Positions 8,752 to 17,062 of a stretch of DNA of 64,000 nt are shown in pieces. The translations under genes and the position numbers were made by a program. The notes below the pieces were generated by a model. The model had not been told where the DNA came from, did not search any database, and saw only the letters and a program-made list of their open reading frames with translations. Every line of letters starts with the position of its first letter. Position 1 is the stretch's first letter. Source of the stretch: Lachnospiraceae bacterium P6A3 (GTDB taxonomy: Bacteria; Bacillota; Clostridia; Lachnospirales; Lachnospiraceae); the NCBI GenBank assembly GCA_000702085.1, contig JNKP01000006.1, forward strand, positions 178,723-242,722. The letters run 5' to 3'.

Positions 8752-9540
8752 GTGTTTAAGAATTCTATTGATACAAATGATGATTACGGTATCGTACTCG
8801 AAGCAAGATCTGACAAGAGACTGACAGCTACGGATTATATCGATGCGCTTATTACGGATTTTACGGAGTTCCACGGTGACAGACTGTATGGTGACGATAA
8901 AGCGGTGATCGCAGGTGTTGGTTTTCTCGGAAACCGTCCGGTTACAGTTATAGGAATAGAGAAGGGTAAAAATACCGAGGACAGGATATTCAGGAATTTC
9001 GGAAGTGCGCATCCTGAAGGATACAGGAAAGCGCTCAGACTTATGAAACAGGCAGAGAAGTTTAAGAGGCCCGTGATCTGCTTCGTTGATACTGCCGGTG
9101 CTTTCTGCGGGATCGATGCGGAAGAACGCGGGCAGGGAAGAGCAATCGCGGAGAATCTTTTCGAGATGTCAGATCTTAAAACGCCGATCATTTCTGTGGT
9201 CATAGGAGAGGGCGGAAGCGGAGGCGCGCTTGCTCTGTGCCATGCGGATCGTATATGGATGATGGAGGATGCATATTTCAGCGTCGTATCACCGGAAAGC
9301 TGCGCCAATATATTATGGAAAGATCCGGGAAGAGCGGCGGAGGTTGCGGGTGCTTTAAATCTTACCGCAGAAAAACTTCTCGGACTCGGACTGATAGATA
9401 AGGTCTGCAGAAAGAATCGCATGAAGGAACTGCTTTCTGATCTTAAAGAGGAAATATCCCTGCTGTCCGAAATGAGCATGGAAGATCTTACGGAAAGCAG
9501 ATATCAGAAGTTCAGAAAGATAGGATGCCGCTCTTATTAA
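8752..9540 (+). CDS. accA: Acetyl-CoA carboxylase carboxyltransferase alpha subunit
   Basis: Protein of 262 residues from GTG 8752. The crotonase-type core is clear: [17 protein letters not shown], then [11 protein letters not shown] and [12 protein letters not shown]. The start is chosen by the ribosome site: GGAG at 8742-8745 touches the ATG at 8746 directly, leaving no spacing, but lies 6 bases before the GTG at 8752. The ATG would add only MQ. The protein lacks the long N-terminal extension of proteobacterial AccA, as is usual in Firmicutes. Confidence 0.92.
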   Translation: MFKNSIDTNDDYGIVLEARSDKRLTATDYIDALITDFTEFHGDRLYGDDKAVIAGVGFLGNRPVTVIGIEKGKNTEDRIFRNFGSAHPEGYRKALRLMKQAEKFKRPVICFVDTAGAFCGIDAEERGQGRAIAENLFEMSDLKTPIISVVIGEGGSGGALALCHADRIWMMEDAYFSVVSPESCANILWKDPGRAAEVAGALNLTAEKLLGLGLIDKVCRKNRMKELLSDLKEEISLLSEMSMEDLTESRYQKFRKIGCRSY

Positions 9541-9550
9541 GGATAAAAAA

Positions 9551-11200
9551 ATGTCATTAATATATGAAAGATTTTATAAGGAAATAAAAGATGCCTCCGG
9601 GACGGTTACCGGAATAGAAACTTCCTGTGAGAAGAATTTCAATTTCGCATATGATGTTGTTGACGTCCTGGCATCCGAAACCCCGGATAAAACCGCACTT
9701 ATTCACAGAAGCACATCCGGGAAAAGAACGGTCCTTACATTCGGTGATCTGAAAAAATACAGTGATAAGGCTGCAAATGCTTTGCTTTCGCTGGGAATTA
9801 AAAAGGGCGATCCCGTGATGCTTCTTTTAAAAAGAAGATATGAATACTGGATTCTTATCCTGGCTATTCATAAGATAGGGGCTGTTGCAGTTCCCACTTC
9901 ACATATGGTTTCCGCAGAAGACATAAGGGAGCGCATCATGGCGGCCGGTGCAAAGGCGGTCATATGTGTTAATTCCGATAATATATGCGACAGGGTAAAA
10001 GAAGCAGTTTCGGGAACGAAAGCTCTTCAGCTTGTTGTCGGCGACAAATACGGTGATGCCGGGGATATTAATGAACTAATAGAAAGATCATCCGATAAAC
10101 TTGCCAGAGTGGAAACCAAGGTGACGGATGATATGCTGTATTATTTTACGTCAGGGACAAACGGATCACCCAAAGCTGTCATCCATGATCACTCATATCC
10201 CATAGCACATATCTATACTGCAAAGAACTGGCACGGAATGTCGGACGGTGATCTGCATCTTACGGTAGCTGATTCGGGATGGGCAAAGTCCGCATGGGGG
10301 AAACTATACGGTCAGTGGTTTATGGGCGCCGCAATCCTCGTATATGATTACGATAATTTCTATGCGGCGGATATGCTTCATCTTCTCGAGGAAGAGAAGG
10401 TCAATACTTTCTGCGCACCGCCAACGATATATAAATACTTCTTATTGGAAGATCTTAAATCCTATGATCTGAGCTCGCTTAAATATGCATCTACCGCAGG
10501 TGAACCGATGCCCAAGGAAGTATCGGCCAAATTTACCGAAGTTACCGGAATAGGAATACGGGAAGGATTCGGACAGACGGAGACCGCACTGCAGATCTGC
10601 ATACCTGTAGGAAGCTGTTCTCCCGAAGGCTCCATAGGCAAGGCATCCCCTTTGTATCACATCGAAATTGTTGATGAAAACGGAACTCCGGTTCCGTGCG
10701 GTGAAGAAGGGGAGATTGTTATAGTTCCTGACACGGGAAGCATTCCTCTGGGAGTGTTCAAAGGTTATCTCGGATTGCCGGATCTGTATAAGCAGGTTTG
10801 GGAAGGCGGAGTTTATCACACCAGGGATAAAGCCAAAAAGGACAAGGACGGATATTTCTTTTTTATAGGAAGAAACGATGATGTCATTAAATCCAGCGGA
10901 TACAGGATCGGACCATCGGAGGTGGAAGATATCCTGATGATGCATCCTTCGGTATTTGAATGTGCGGTAACAGGCTATCCTTCCGGTAACAGAGGAGAGA
11001 TAGTAAAGGCAAGTATTATCCTTAATGAAGGATATGAAGGTAATACGAAATTGAAAACGGAGCTTCAGGATTTTGTAAAAGAAAGAGCGGCGATATATAA
11101 ATATCCGAGAAGGATAGAGTTCGTAAAAGAACTTCCCCGTACAAATAACGGTAAGATATGCAGAGCAGCGATACGCAAAGCGGACATGACAAACAGATAG
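9551..11200 (+). CDS. AMP-dependent acyl-CoA ligase (medium-chain / ACSM-like)
   Basis: Protein of 549 residues of the ANL superfamily. The adenylation loop is YYFTSGTNGSPKAV; the motif GFGQTE precedes the hinge, and the C-terminal subdomain carries the catalytic lysine in NNGKICRAAIR. The segment DSGWAKSAWGKLYGQWFMGA is characteristic of acetyl- and medium-chain acyl-CoA synthetases. It activates a carboxylic acid to the acyl-adenylate and then the acyl-CoA. Start ATG 9551 is 10 bases after accA, so it is the last gene of the fatty-acid operon. Its substrate cannot be told from sequence; a short-chain or branched acid used as a primer is one possibility. Confidence 0.85.
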   Translation: MSLIYERFYKEIKDASGTVTGIETSCEKNFNFAYDVVDVLASETPDKTALIHRSTSGKRTVLTFGDLKKYSDKAANALLSLGIKKGDPVMLLLKRRYEYWILILAIHKIGAVAVPTSHMVSAEDIRERIMAAGAKAVICVNSDNICDRVKEAVSGTKALQLVVGDKYGDAGDINELIERSSDKLARVETKVTDDMLYYFTSGTNGSPKAVIHDHSYPIAHIYTAKNWHGMSDGDLHLTVADSGWAKSAWGKLYGQWFMGAAILVYDYDNFYAADMLHLLEEEKVNTFCAPPTIYKYFLLEDLKSYDLSSLKYASTAGEPMPKEVSAKFTEVTGIGIREGFGQTETALQICIPVGSCSPEGSIGKASPLYHIEIVDENGTPVPCGEEGEIVIVPDTGSIPLGVFKGYLGLPDLYKQVWEGGVYHTRDKAKKDKDGYFFFIGRNDDVIKSSGYRIGPSEVEDILMMHPSVFECAVTGYPSGNRGEIVKASIILNEGYEGNTKLKTELQDFVKERAAIYKYPRRIEFVKELPRTNNGKICRAAIRKADMTNR

Positions 11201-11238
11201 AAAAGACCCGGCAGATTATTTATCTGCCGGGTCTTTTT
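11201..11238. terminator. Bidirectional terminator between the fatty-acid operon and amt
   Basis: Arms 11201-11215 and 11223-11237 pair perfectly (core GACCCGGCAGA / TCTGCCGGGTC) around a 7-base loop, with T runs on both strands. It starts right after the ligase stop and also serves the converging amt gene. Confidence 0.9.
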
Positions 11239-11270
11239 ACAAGGTAGGAAAGATATTCCTGATAAAGAAA

Positions 11271-13040
11271 TTACTCAACATCCTGTAATGCGTCGAAATC
11301 TTCTTCACCGGTTCTGACCTTAACAACCTTCTGTACGTTGTAAACGAAGATCTTACCGTCGCCTATATGACCGGTGTAGAGAGCCTTCTTGGCAGTCTCG
11401 ATAACCTTGTCAACGGGGATAGCACTTACGACAACTTCAAGTTTAACCTTGGGAAGAAGGGTGGCATCAATCTCAACACCACGGTATCTTTCTCCGGCAC
11501 CCTTCTGGATTCCGCAACCCATTACCTGAGTTACCGTCATACCGGTTACACCGAGCTTGTTCATAGCCTTACGTAAAGTGTCGTAGCGTGAAAGCTTTGC
11601 GATAATAACAACTTTGTAAATACCGGTTGCCATTTCGGGGATGAGAGTTTCGGGCTCTTTGACAACGGGAACTGCTGCGTTCTTCTTGGCTTCGGAAGCT
11701 TCCTCGTAAGAGTCGGATCCGAGGTTGGTGTTCTCGTTGACATCCATGGTCATGCTTGTGGTATCCATGATGGAGAAGCCTGCGTAAGCTGAAGGAAGAC
11801 CATGCTCCTTAACGTCGAGACCCTGAATCTCCTCTTCCTCGGTAACACGAAGACCGATTGTCTTCTTAATTAGAGTAAATGCGATAAGGATGGTGACTAC
11901 TGTCCAGGCGATGGTAACAAACATACCGCCGAACTGTTTTCCGAGCTGTGCGAATCCGCCGCCGTAGAAGAGACCTTCGGTGATTCCTGCACCTGCAAAT
12001 CCGGGAGCGGTTTCTGTAGCGAAGAGACCTACTGCGATGGTACCCCAGATACCGTTGAGCATATGAACCGCAACAGCACCTACGGGATCGTCTACATGAG
12101 TTACGTTATCGTTGAACCATACACCGAATACTACGAGAAGACCTGCTACAATACCGATGATAGCTGCGCCTGCACAATCGGTTACATCACAGGGAGCGGT
12201 GATTGCTACAAGACCTGCAAGTGAAGCGTTGAGACACATTGAAACATCGGGCTTGCCGTACTTAACCCAGGTGAAGATCATACATACAACAGTTGCAACT
12301 GCGGGAGCAACGGTAGTGGTAAGGAAGATGGATCCGAGTGTAGGAAGATCGGTAGCTGCCGCACCGTTGAATCCGTACCAGCCGAGCCAGAGGATAAATA
12401 CACCGAGTGCTGCGATAACGAGGTTGTGTCCGGGGAAAGCATTTACCTTGGTAACCTTTCCGCTCTTATCTCTTTCGAACTTACCGATTCTGGGTCCGAG
12501 CATCCATGCACCGATGAATGCGCAGATACCGCCGACCATGTGAATGCAGTTGGAACCTGCGTAATCGTGGAATCCCCACTGTGCGAGGAATCCTCCGCCC
12601 CATGTCCAGTGAGCTTCAATGGGATAAATAATTGCGCTTATGATCGCGGAATAGATACAGTAGCTTGAGAACTTGGTTCTTTCTGCCATGGATCCGGAAA
12701 CGATCGTAGCGGTTGTTGCACAGAATACAAGGTTGAATACGAATGCGGAATAATCGAAATTTCCGTAGCTTGTGAATACGTCGAAGCTGAAGCCTCCTGC
12801 AAATCCGTTCAGGATGTTATCTCCGAGCATCAGTGATGCACCGCAGATGAACCACATTACGGTTCCTATACAGAAGTCCATCAGGTTCTTCATGATAATG
12901 TTGCCTGCGTTCTTGGCTCTGGTAAATCCTGCCTCACACATTGCAAATCCGGCCTGCATCCAAAATACCAATGCGGCGCCGATCAAAAACCATACGCCGT
13001 ATACTTCGTCTGTGACGAAACTAATTATTTCTTGTGCCAT
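11271..13040 (-). CDS. amt: Ammonium transporter fused to a PII signalling protein
   Basis: Protein of 589 residues. Residues about 1-410 are an Amt/Rh ammonium channel with about eleven membrane helices (FWMQAGFAMCEAGFTRAKNA, AVHMLNGIWG). A linker of about 60 residues leads to a complete PII/GlnK domain at 473-589 (KVVIIAKL, T-loop ERYRGVEIDATLLPK, GHIGDGKIFV, RTGEED). Normally GlnK is a separate protein that plugs the channel. In the fused domain the T-loop position of Tyr51, the uridylylation site of enterobacterial PII, is Ile (about residue 524), while the preceding YRG is kept. ATP/ADP/2-oxoglutarate sensing could still work. A leader with a terminator hairpin precedes the gene. Confidence 0.93.
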   Translation of the reverse strand: MAQEIISFVTDEVYGVWFLIGAALVFWMQAGFAMCEAGFTRAKNAGNIIMKNLMDFCIGTVMWFICGASLMLGDNILNGFAGGFSFDVFTSYGNFDYSAFVFNLVFCATTATIVSGSMAERTKFSSYCIYSAIISAIIYPIEAHWTWGGGFLAQWGFHDYAGSNCIHMVGGICAFIGAWMLGPRIGKFERDKSGKVTKVNAFPGHNLVIAALGVFILWLGWYGFNGAAATDLPTLGSIFLTTTVAPAVATVVCMIFTWVKYGKPDVSMCLNASLAGLVAITAPCDVTDCAGAAIIGIVAGLLVVFGVWFNDNVTHVDDPVGAVAVHMLNGIWGTIAVGLFATETAPGFAGAGITEGLFYGGGFAQLGKQFGGMFVTIAWTVVTILIAFTLIKKTIGLRVTEEEEIQGLDVKEHGLPSAYAGFSIMDTTSMTMDVNENTNLGSDSYEEASEAKKNAAVPVVKEPETLIPEMATGIYKVVIIAKLSRYDTLRKAMNKLGVTGMTVTQVMGCGIQKGAGERYRGVEIDATLLPKVKLEVVVSAIPVDKVIETAKKALYTGHIGDGKIFVYNVQKVVKVRTGEEDFDALQDVE

Positions 13041-13130
13041 AATCTTTCCTCCTCTGATTACAAGCGATGCATTCCGGCCGAAAATACGATCTGCCTGTAT
13101 ATGCGATTTTTACTTCAGGCATTTTTGAAA

Positions 13131-13166
13131 ATAAAAAAGGCGTCACAGAAAGAAATCTGTGACGCC
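13131..13166 (-). terminator. Intrinsic terminator inside the amt leader (attenuator candidate)
   Basis: On the minus strand arms 13166-13156 and 13149-13139 pair over 11 bp (GGCGTCACAGA / TCTGTGACGCC) with a 6-base loop and run into TTTTTTATTTT. It lies about 25 bases after the predicted transcription start and about 90 bases before the amt start codon, so it can stop amt transcription early. On the plus strand no T tract follows. Confidence 0.75.
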
Positions 13167-13198
13167 ATTGCCATCAAATGTAAAAATCTTATGTGCGT

Positions 13199-13227
13199 AT
13201 ATTAAGACAGCACAATTTTTTTGTCAA
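13199..13227 (-). promoter_or_regulatory. Sigma-A promoter of amt
   Basis: On the minus strand a perfect -35 TTGACA (13227-13222), a 17-bp spacer and a -10 TAATAT (13204-13199). It points to amt through the leader terminator. Confidence 0.8.
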
Positions 13228-13275
13228 GAAAAATTTAAAAATTTTTTCACCCGATTTTTATAACTGCCCTCAAAC

Positions 13276-13304
13276 TTGCTGTTTATGCGGTTTCGCGGTA
13301 TTAT
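13276..13304 (+). promoter_or_regulatory. Sigma-A promoter of metF
   Basis: TTGCTG (13276-13281), 17-bp spacer, TATTAT (13299-13304), about 36 bases before the metF ATG. Divergent from the amt promoter. Confidence 0.65.
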
Positions 13305-13339
13305 ATCCTATATCGAAAAAACACTCCCGGAGAATAAAA

Positions 13340-14200
13340 ATGAAACTTACCGACATTTATAAGAGTAAAGAACAGGTTGTTTCTTTTGAAATATTTCCAC
13401 CGAAAGCACAGGATGAGCTCGACAATATTGACGAGACTTTGGGAATTCTGTGCGATCTTAAGCCCGATTATATCAGTGTTACATTCGGCGCGGGCGGAAG
13501 CTCCAACAATAATAAGACCATTGCAATATGTAAAAAAATCCGCGAGGAATATCATACCGAGGCCGTAGCTCACCTTACCGGACTTTGTTATGACAAGCAC
13601 GATATAGATGAATTCTGTAAGCAGCTCGAAGCTAACGGCATTGAAAACATACTTGCTCTCAGAGGTGATGTTAATCCCAACGCTCCTTCGAAGGGAGTGT
13701 TCAATCATGCTTCGGATCTGATCACTTACATTAAGCCTCATACAGATTTCTGTATCGCAGGAGCATGTTATCCGGAAAACCATCCCGATTCGAAAAGCCG
13801 TGTCGATGAAATGGCGAATCTTAGAAAGAAGGTTGAAGCGGGTGCGGAAGTGCTTCTGAGTCAGCTCTTTTTCGATAACAATGATTTTTATAATTTCGTG
13901 GAAGATGCAAGGATTGCGGGTATAACAGTTCCCATAACTCCCGGCATCATGCCTTGTCTTTCCGCAAAGACCATAAAGAGAATGGTTACAACGTGCGGTG
14001 CCAAGCTTCCCGAAAGATTTGCCAAGATAATCGACAGATATGAAGACAATAAAGCGGCTCTTTTTGATGCGGGTCTCTATTATGCCATAAGCCAGATAAT
14101 CGATCTGCTGGCATCCGGATGTGACGGGGTTCATATTTATACTATGAACAATCCCGCTGCGGCAAAGAGAATATGCGAAGGAATCAAAAATATTATTTAA
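13340..14200 (+). CDS. metF: Methylenetetrahydrofolate reductase
   Basis: Protein of 286 residues, the short bacterial form without the eukaryotic regulatory domain. It reduces 5,10-methylene-THF to 5-methyl-THF on FAD for methionine synthesis. Seen: SFEIFPPKAQDEL at the N-terminus, YISVTFGAGGSS, the flavin-binding LALRGD, and LLSQLFFDN. The start is ATG 13340 with CGGAG upstream; the open frame continues upstream without a ribosome site and across the promoter. It stands alone between two divergent promoters and a terminator. Confidence 0.93.
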   Translation: MKLTDIYKSKEQVVSFEIFPPKAQDELDNIDETLGILCDLKPDYISVTFGAGGSSNNNKTIAICKKIREEYHTEAVAHLTGLCYDKHDIDEFCKQLEANGIENILALRGDVNPNAPSKGVFNHASDLITYIKPHTDFCIAGACYPENHPDSKSRVDEMANLRKKVEAGAEVLLSQLFFDNNDFYNFVEDARIAGITVPITPGIMPCLSAKTIKRMVTTCGAKLPERFAKIIDRYEDNKAALFDAGLYYAISQIIDLLASGCDGVHIYTMNNPAAAKRICEGIKNII

Positions 14201-14216
14201 AAATGACACAAATGTC

Positions 14217-14248
14217 AAATCCCACGACTTAACGGTCGTGGGATTTTT
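14217..14248. terminator. Terminator of metF, overlapping the end of the AraC gene
   Basis: AAATCCCACGAC (14217-14228) pairs with GTCGTGGGATTT (14235-14246) with a 6-base loop and a T run on the plus strand. The AraC stop codon lies in the loop. Confidence 0.85.
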
Positions 14249-15056
14249 TGTATTCGCTGGGAGAGCAGCCTTTTACTTTCTTGAATTGTCTGTTGAAATG
14301 TTCGATACTGTCATATCCGCAAAGCGCCGCTGTTTCGGAAATGGTTGTGTTTTGATTCAGAAGCAGGTAGGAAGCATATTCGATTCTTGATATTATGATG
14401 TCTTTGGTTACGGAAACTCCGTACAGTGCTTTGTAAACATGCTGGAAATAGGAAACACTCATGTTCATCTCTTCGGCAAGATCCGAAACCTCTCTGATCC
14501 TTGCCGCTTCGCCGCCCTGATAGATCCTGTTTCTCAGGATGTTGAACCTTCTTCTGTATCCTTCGATCGTTCCTGAGGTAAAATCAATCGCATTATCAAT
14601 ATTTTTCTTTTTAATGTCGCTTATCTTGTACAGAAGAACCCGTATGAGCGAATCCATGATCAGTTCATGATTTTCTGAATTTTTTCTGGCTTCCGCAGCT
14701 ATCATCTGCATTATCGAAGAGGGCTCGGAGCTGTCATATAAAGTCAGTGCGACGGAAAATGGAAGCTCCAGCTCTTCAAACAATCCGGCTATCTCTTCGT
14801 CATCCCCGCTAAAATGTATCCAGTCATCCGTGTAGGGTGCTCCGTGAAGATAGAAATGCTGATAATCCGTCGGCCTGTAGAACAGAAATGACGGTCTTTC
14901 CACATATATGGTCTTTAGCTCTTCACCTTCTTTTATTACATAATAGAAAGGGTTTCTTATGAATATGATGGTATAGTGCCTTATACCGTCCGGTCTTGTT
15001 ATCTCCCAACCGTCCTGATGGTAGTAATTGTATCCTGCGTAAGGGACACTGATCAT
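14229..15056 (-). CDS. AraC-family transcriptional regulator
   Basis: Protein of 275 residues. Residues about 1-160 form a cupin-like sensing domain (YHQDGWEITRPDGIRHYTIIFI), and about 175-272 hold the two helix-turn-helix motifs of the AraC domain (SDLAEEMNMSVSYFQHVYKAL and ISETAALCGYDSIEHFNRQFKK). It is divergent from a two-gene ABC exporter and probably controls it or itself; an inverted repeat that could be its site lies 21 bases upstream of its start. The ligand is unknown. Confidence 0.88.
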   Translation of the reverse strand: MISVPYAGYNYYHQDGWEITRPDGIRHYTIIFIRNPFYYVIKEGEELKTIYVERPSFLFYRPTDYQHFYLHGAPYTDDWIHFSGDDEEIAGLFEELELPFSVALTLYDSSEPSSIMQMIAAEARKNSENHELIMDSLIRVLLYKISDIKKKNIDNAIDFTSGTIEGYRRRFNILRNRIYQGGEAARIREVSDLAEEMNMSVSYFQHVYKALYGVSVTKDIIISRIEYASYLLLNQNTTISETAALCGYDSIEHFNRQFKKVKGCSPSEYKKSHDR

Positions 15057-15076
15057 GCATTTCCTCCGATAATGAC

Positions 15077-15104
15077 ATTATTTGGGCTCTTTATAACAAA
15101 TAAT
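15077..15104. promoter_or_regulatory. Inverted repeat, candidate operator between araC and the ABC exporter
   Basis: Perfect 8-bp arms ATTATTTG (15077-15084) and CAAATAAT (15097-15104) with a 12-bp spacer, in the 177-base gap between divergent genes. The left arm overlaps a smaller palindrome ATAATGACATTAT. Confidence 0.45.
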
Positions 15105-15148
15105 GGGTTTGAAAGCAGAAAAAGTCAAGTATACGGCAGAAAAAACCA

Positions 15149-15176
15149 TTGAATTATCGGCTGGTTGGCTTAATAT
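15149..15176 (+). promoter_or_regulatory. Promoter of the ABC exporter genes
   Basis: TTGAAT (15149-15154), 16-bp spacer, TAATAT (15171-15176), about 58 bases before the ATG at 15234. Confidence 0.5.
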
Positions 15177-15233
15177 CTGTTTTATAAAAAGCAGATGATT
15201 ATGCTGATCTGACTGATAAAAAGGGTTCATATC

Positions 15234-17012
15234 ATGAGAAAAAAATTAAACGATCCCGAATGGAAGAGAGCCATGAGATGGTTCTACCGTTACCTTTCAA
15301 AATATAAATGGAAGGAAGCGGTGGGACTGATCCTTGTGACGATCTGTGCCGTTCTTAATGTGATCAATCCCAAGATAATGGGAATCATAGTGGATGATGT
15401 AATAGGTGACGGAACGGGAATAATCGACAGGCTCGGTATTCTCCCGGCTGCCGTTGCCCTTATGATAGGGTGTCAGTTTGTCCGCGCCGTCTTAAGACTC
15501 GTATCCCAGTGGCTGTTTGAGACATGCTCCCAGGACATGCTCTATGACATGAGGGACGGGGTTTACAGGAGTCTTCTTCAGAAGGATTTTGCCTTCTATA
15601 ACAGAAACAGGACCGGCGATCTGATGAGCAGACAGACCGGCGATATGATGGCGATAAGACACTTTGTTGCTTACGTTATCTATACGATCTATGAGAACGT
15701 GCTCTTATTTGTCATTGCACTTGTCATGATCTTTTCGGTTGATTGGAGAATAGGTGCGGCCATGATGACCGTCCTTCCCATAAGTGCTTTTGTCACTTAT
15801 CTGCAGTCCAAGACCATCAAGCCCAAGTTCATGAAGATAAGGGACAGGTTCTCTTCACTTAATGCATTTGCGCAGGAGAACATCAGCGGAAACCGCGTGG
15901 TAAGGGCCTTTGCCAAGGAAGATTACGAGATAGAGAAGTTCGATAAAGAAAATGCTGCTTACCGCGATTCCGAACTCGATGCTGCCAAGGTATGGACCAA
16001 ATACGTTCCCGTATTTGAAGTTCTTTCTTCACTCCTTACAGTCATCCTCATGCTTGTGGGCGGAATAATGTGCGTAAAGGGCGCCATGACGCTCGGAGAC
16101 ATGGTCATAGTAAATTCATATCTCTGGATGCTTAATATGCCCCTCAGGATGTTCGGATGGCTGATAAATGACTATCAGAGATTCACCACCTCGGTTGTTA
16201 AGATATATACCACCGTTTCCGAAAAGCCCGGCATTACGAACCCCGGAGGCACTAAGAGCGAAAGGAAGATAAAGGGAGAAGTCGAATTCTGTGATGTATC
16301 CTACAATGTAGAAGGTGAGCCCATCCTCGATCATGTCTCCTTCAAAGTAAAACAGGGAGAGACCGTGGGTATTCTGGGCGCTACGGGATCCGGCAAGACA
16401 ACCATCATGAATCTGATATGCAGATTCTATGATGTAACGGATGGTAAGGTTTTGGTTGACGGAACAGATGTAAGGGATATGGAGCTCCATACTCTTCGTG
16501 ACGGAATAGGTCTTGCCATGCAGGATGTGTTCCTGTTTTCGGATACCATTGAGGGAAATATCGCGTACGGAGATCCGGATTGTACTCTTGAGCAGGTAAA
16601 ATGGGCTGCCAAGATGGCTGATGCCGACGACTTCATTAATGAGATGGCCGATGGATATGACACTGTTGTCGGTGAAAGGGGAATTGGACTTTCCGGCGGA
16701 CAAAAGCAGAGGATCGCACTTGCAAGAGCCATTCTTAAAAAGCCTGCGATAGTTATTCTCGACGATACGACTTCCGCGGTGGATATGGAAACCGAATCCC
16801 AGATACAAAAAGATCTTAAACTCCTTGAGAATGAGACTGTATTTATAATCGCACAGCGCATTTCGTCGCTTAAGGATGCTGATATGATCCTTGTTGTAGA
16901 AGACGGAAGGATCACGCAAAAGGGAACTCACAAGGAACTTGTTTCTCAGGAAGGTTACTATAAGACCGTTTACGAACATCAGCTGGGAAATCTTAAATCA
17001 CAGACCGCATAA
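15234..17012 (+). CDS. ABC exporter, membrane-ATPase half with degenerate ATP site
   Basis: Protein of 592 residues: six membrane helices (about 35-320), then an ATPase domain with Walker A GATGSGKTT, signature LSGGQKQR and Walker B VILDDTTSAVD. The catalytic glutamate after Walker B is Asp and the switch histidine is Gln (FIIAQRISS). These two changes mark the non-hydrolytic half of a heterodimeric exporter of the TM287/288, LmrCD or BmrCD type. The partner follows 50 bases downstream. Role: ATP-driven export of drugs, lipids or peptides at the cell membrane; the substrate is not predictable. Confidence 0.9.
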   Translation: MRKKLNDPEWKRAMRWFYRYLSKYKWKEAVGLILVTICAVLNVINPKIMGIIVDDVIGDGTGIIDRLGILPAAVALMIGCQFVRAVLRLVSQWLFETCSQDMLYDMRDGVYRSLLQKDFAFYNRNRTGDLMSRQTGDMMAIRHFVAYVIYTIYENVLLFVIALVMIFSVDWRIGAAMMTVLPISAFVTYLQSKTIKPKFMKIRDRFSSLNAFAQENISGNRVVRAFAKEDYEIEKFDKENAAYRDSELDAAKVWTKYVPVFEVLSSLLTVILMLVGGIMCVKGAMTLGDMVIVNSYLWMLNMPLRMFGWLINDYQRFTTSVVKIYTTVSEKPGITNPGGTKSERKIKGEVEFCDVSYNVEGEPILDHVSFKVKQGETVGILGATGSGKTTIMNLICRFYDVTDGKVLVDGTDVRDMELHTLRDGIGLAMQDVFLFSDTIEGNIAYGDPDCTLEQVKWAAKMADADDFINEMADGYDTVVGERGIGLSGGQKQRIALARAILKKPAIVILDDTTSAVDMETESQIQKDLKLLENETVFIIAQRISSLKDADMILVVEDGRITQKGTHKELVSQEGYYKTVYEHQLGNLKSQTA

Positions 17013-17062
17013 AACGTGCATGACGGTTTGATCCGATGAAATCTGCTATACGGAGATAAAAG

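Noticed and set aside
8835..9479. Minus-strand open frame of 214 codons inside accA
   Set aside because: Antisense to a certain gene, with low-complexity Ser/Leu composition.
13139..13166. Hexaloop in the amt leader as an ANTAR-protein target
   Set aside because: The loop on the transcribed strand lacks the conserved A1 and G4, and no paired second hairpin with such a loop is present.
16116..16979. Minus-strand open frame of 287 codons inside the first ABC gene
   Set aside because: Mirror of the conserved ATPase domain; no own ribosome site or domain.
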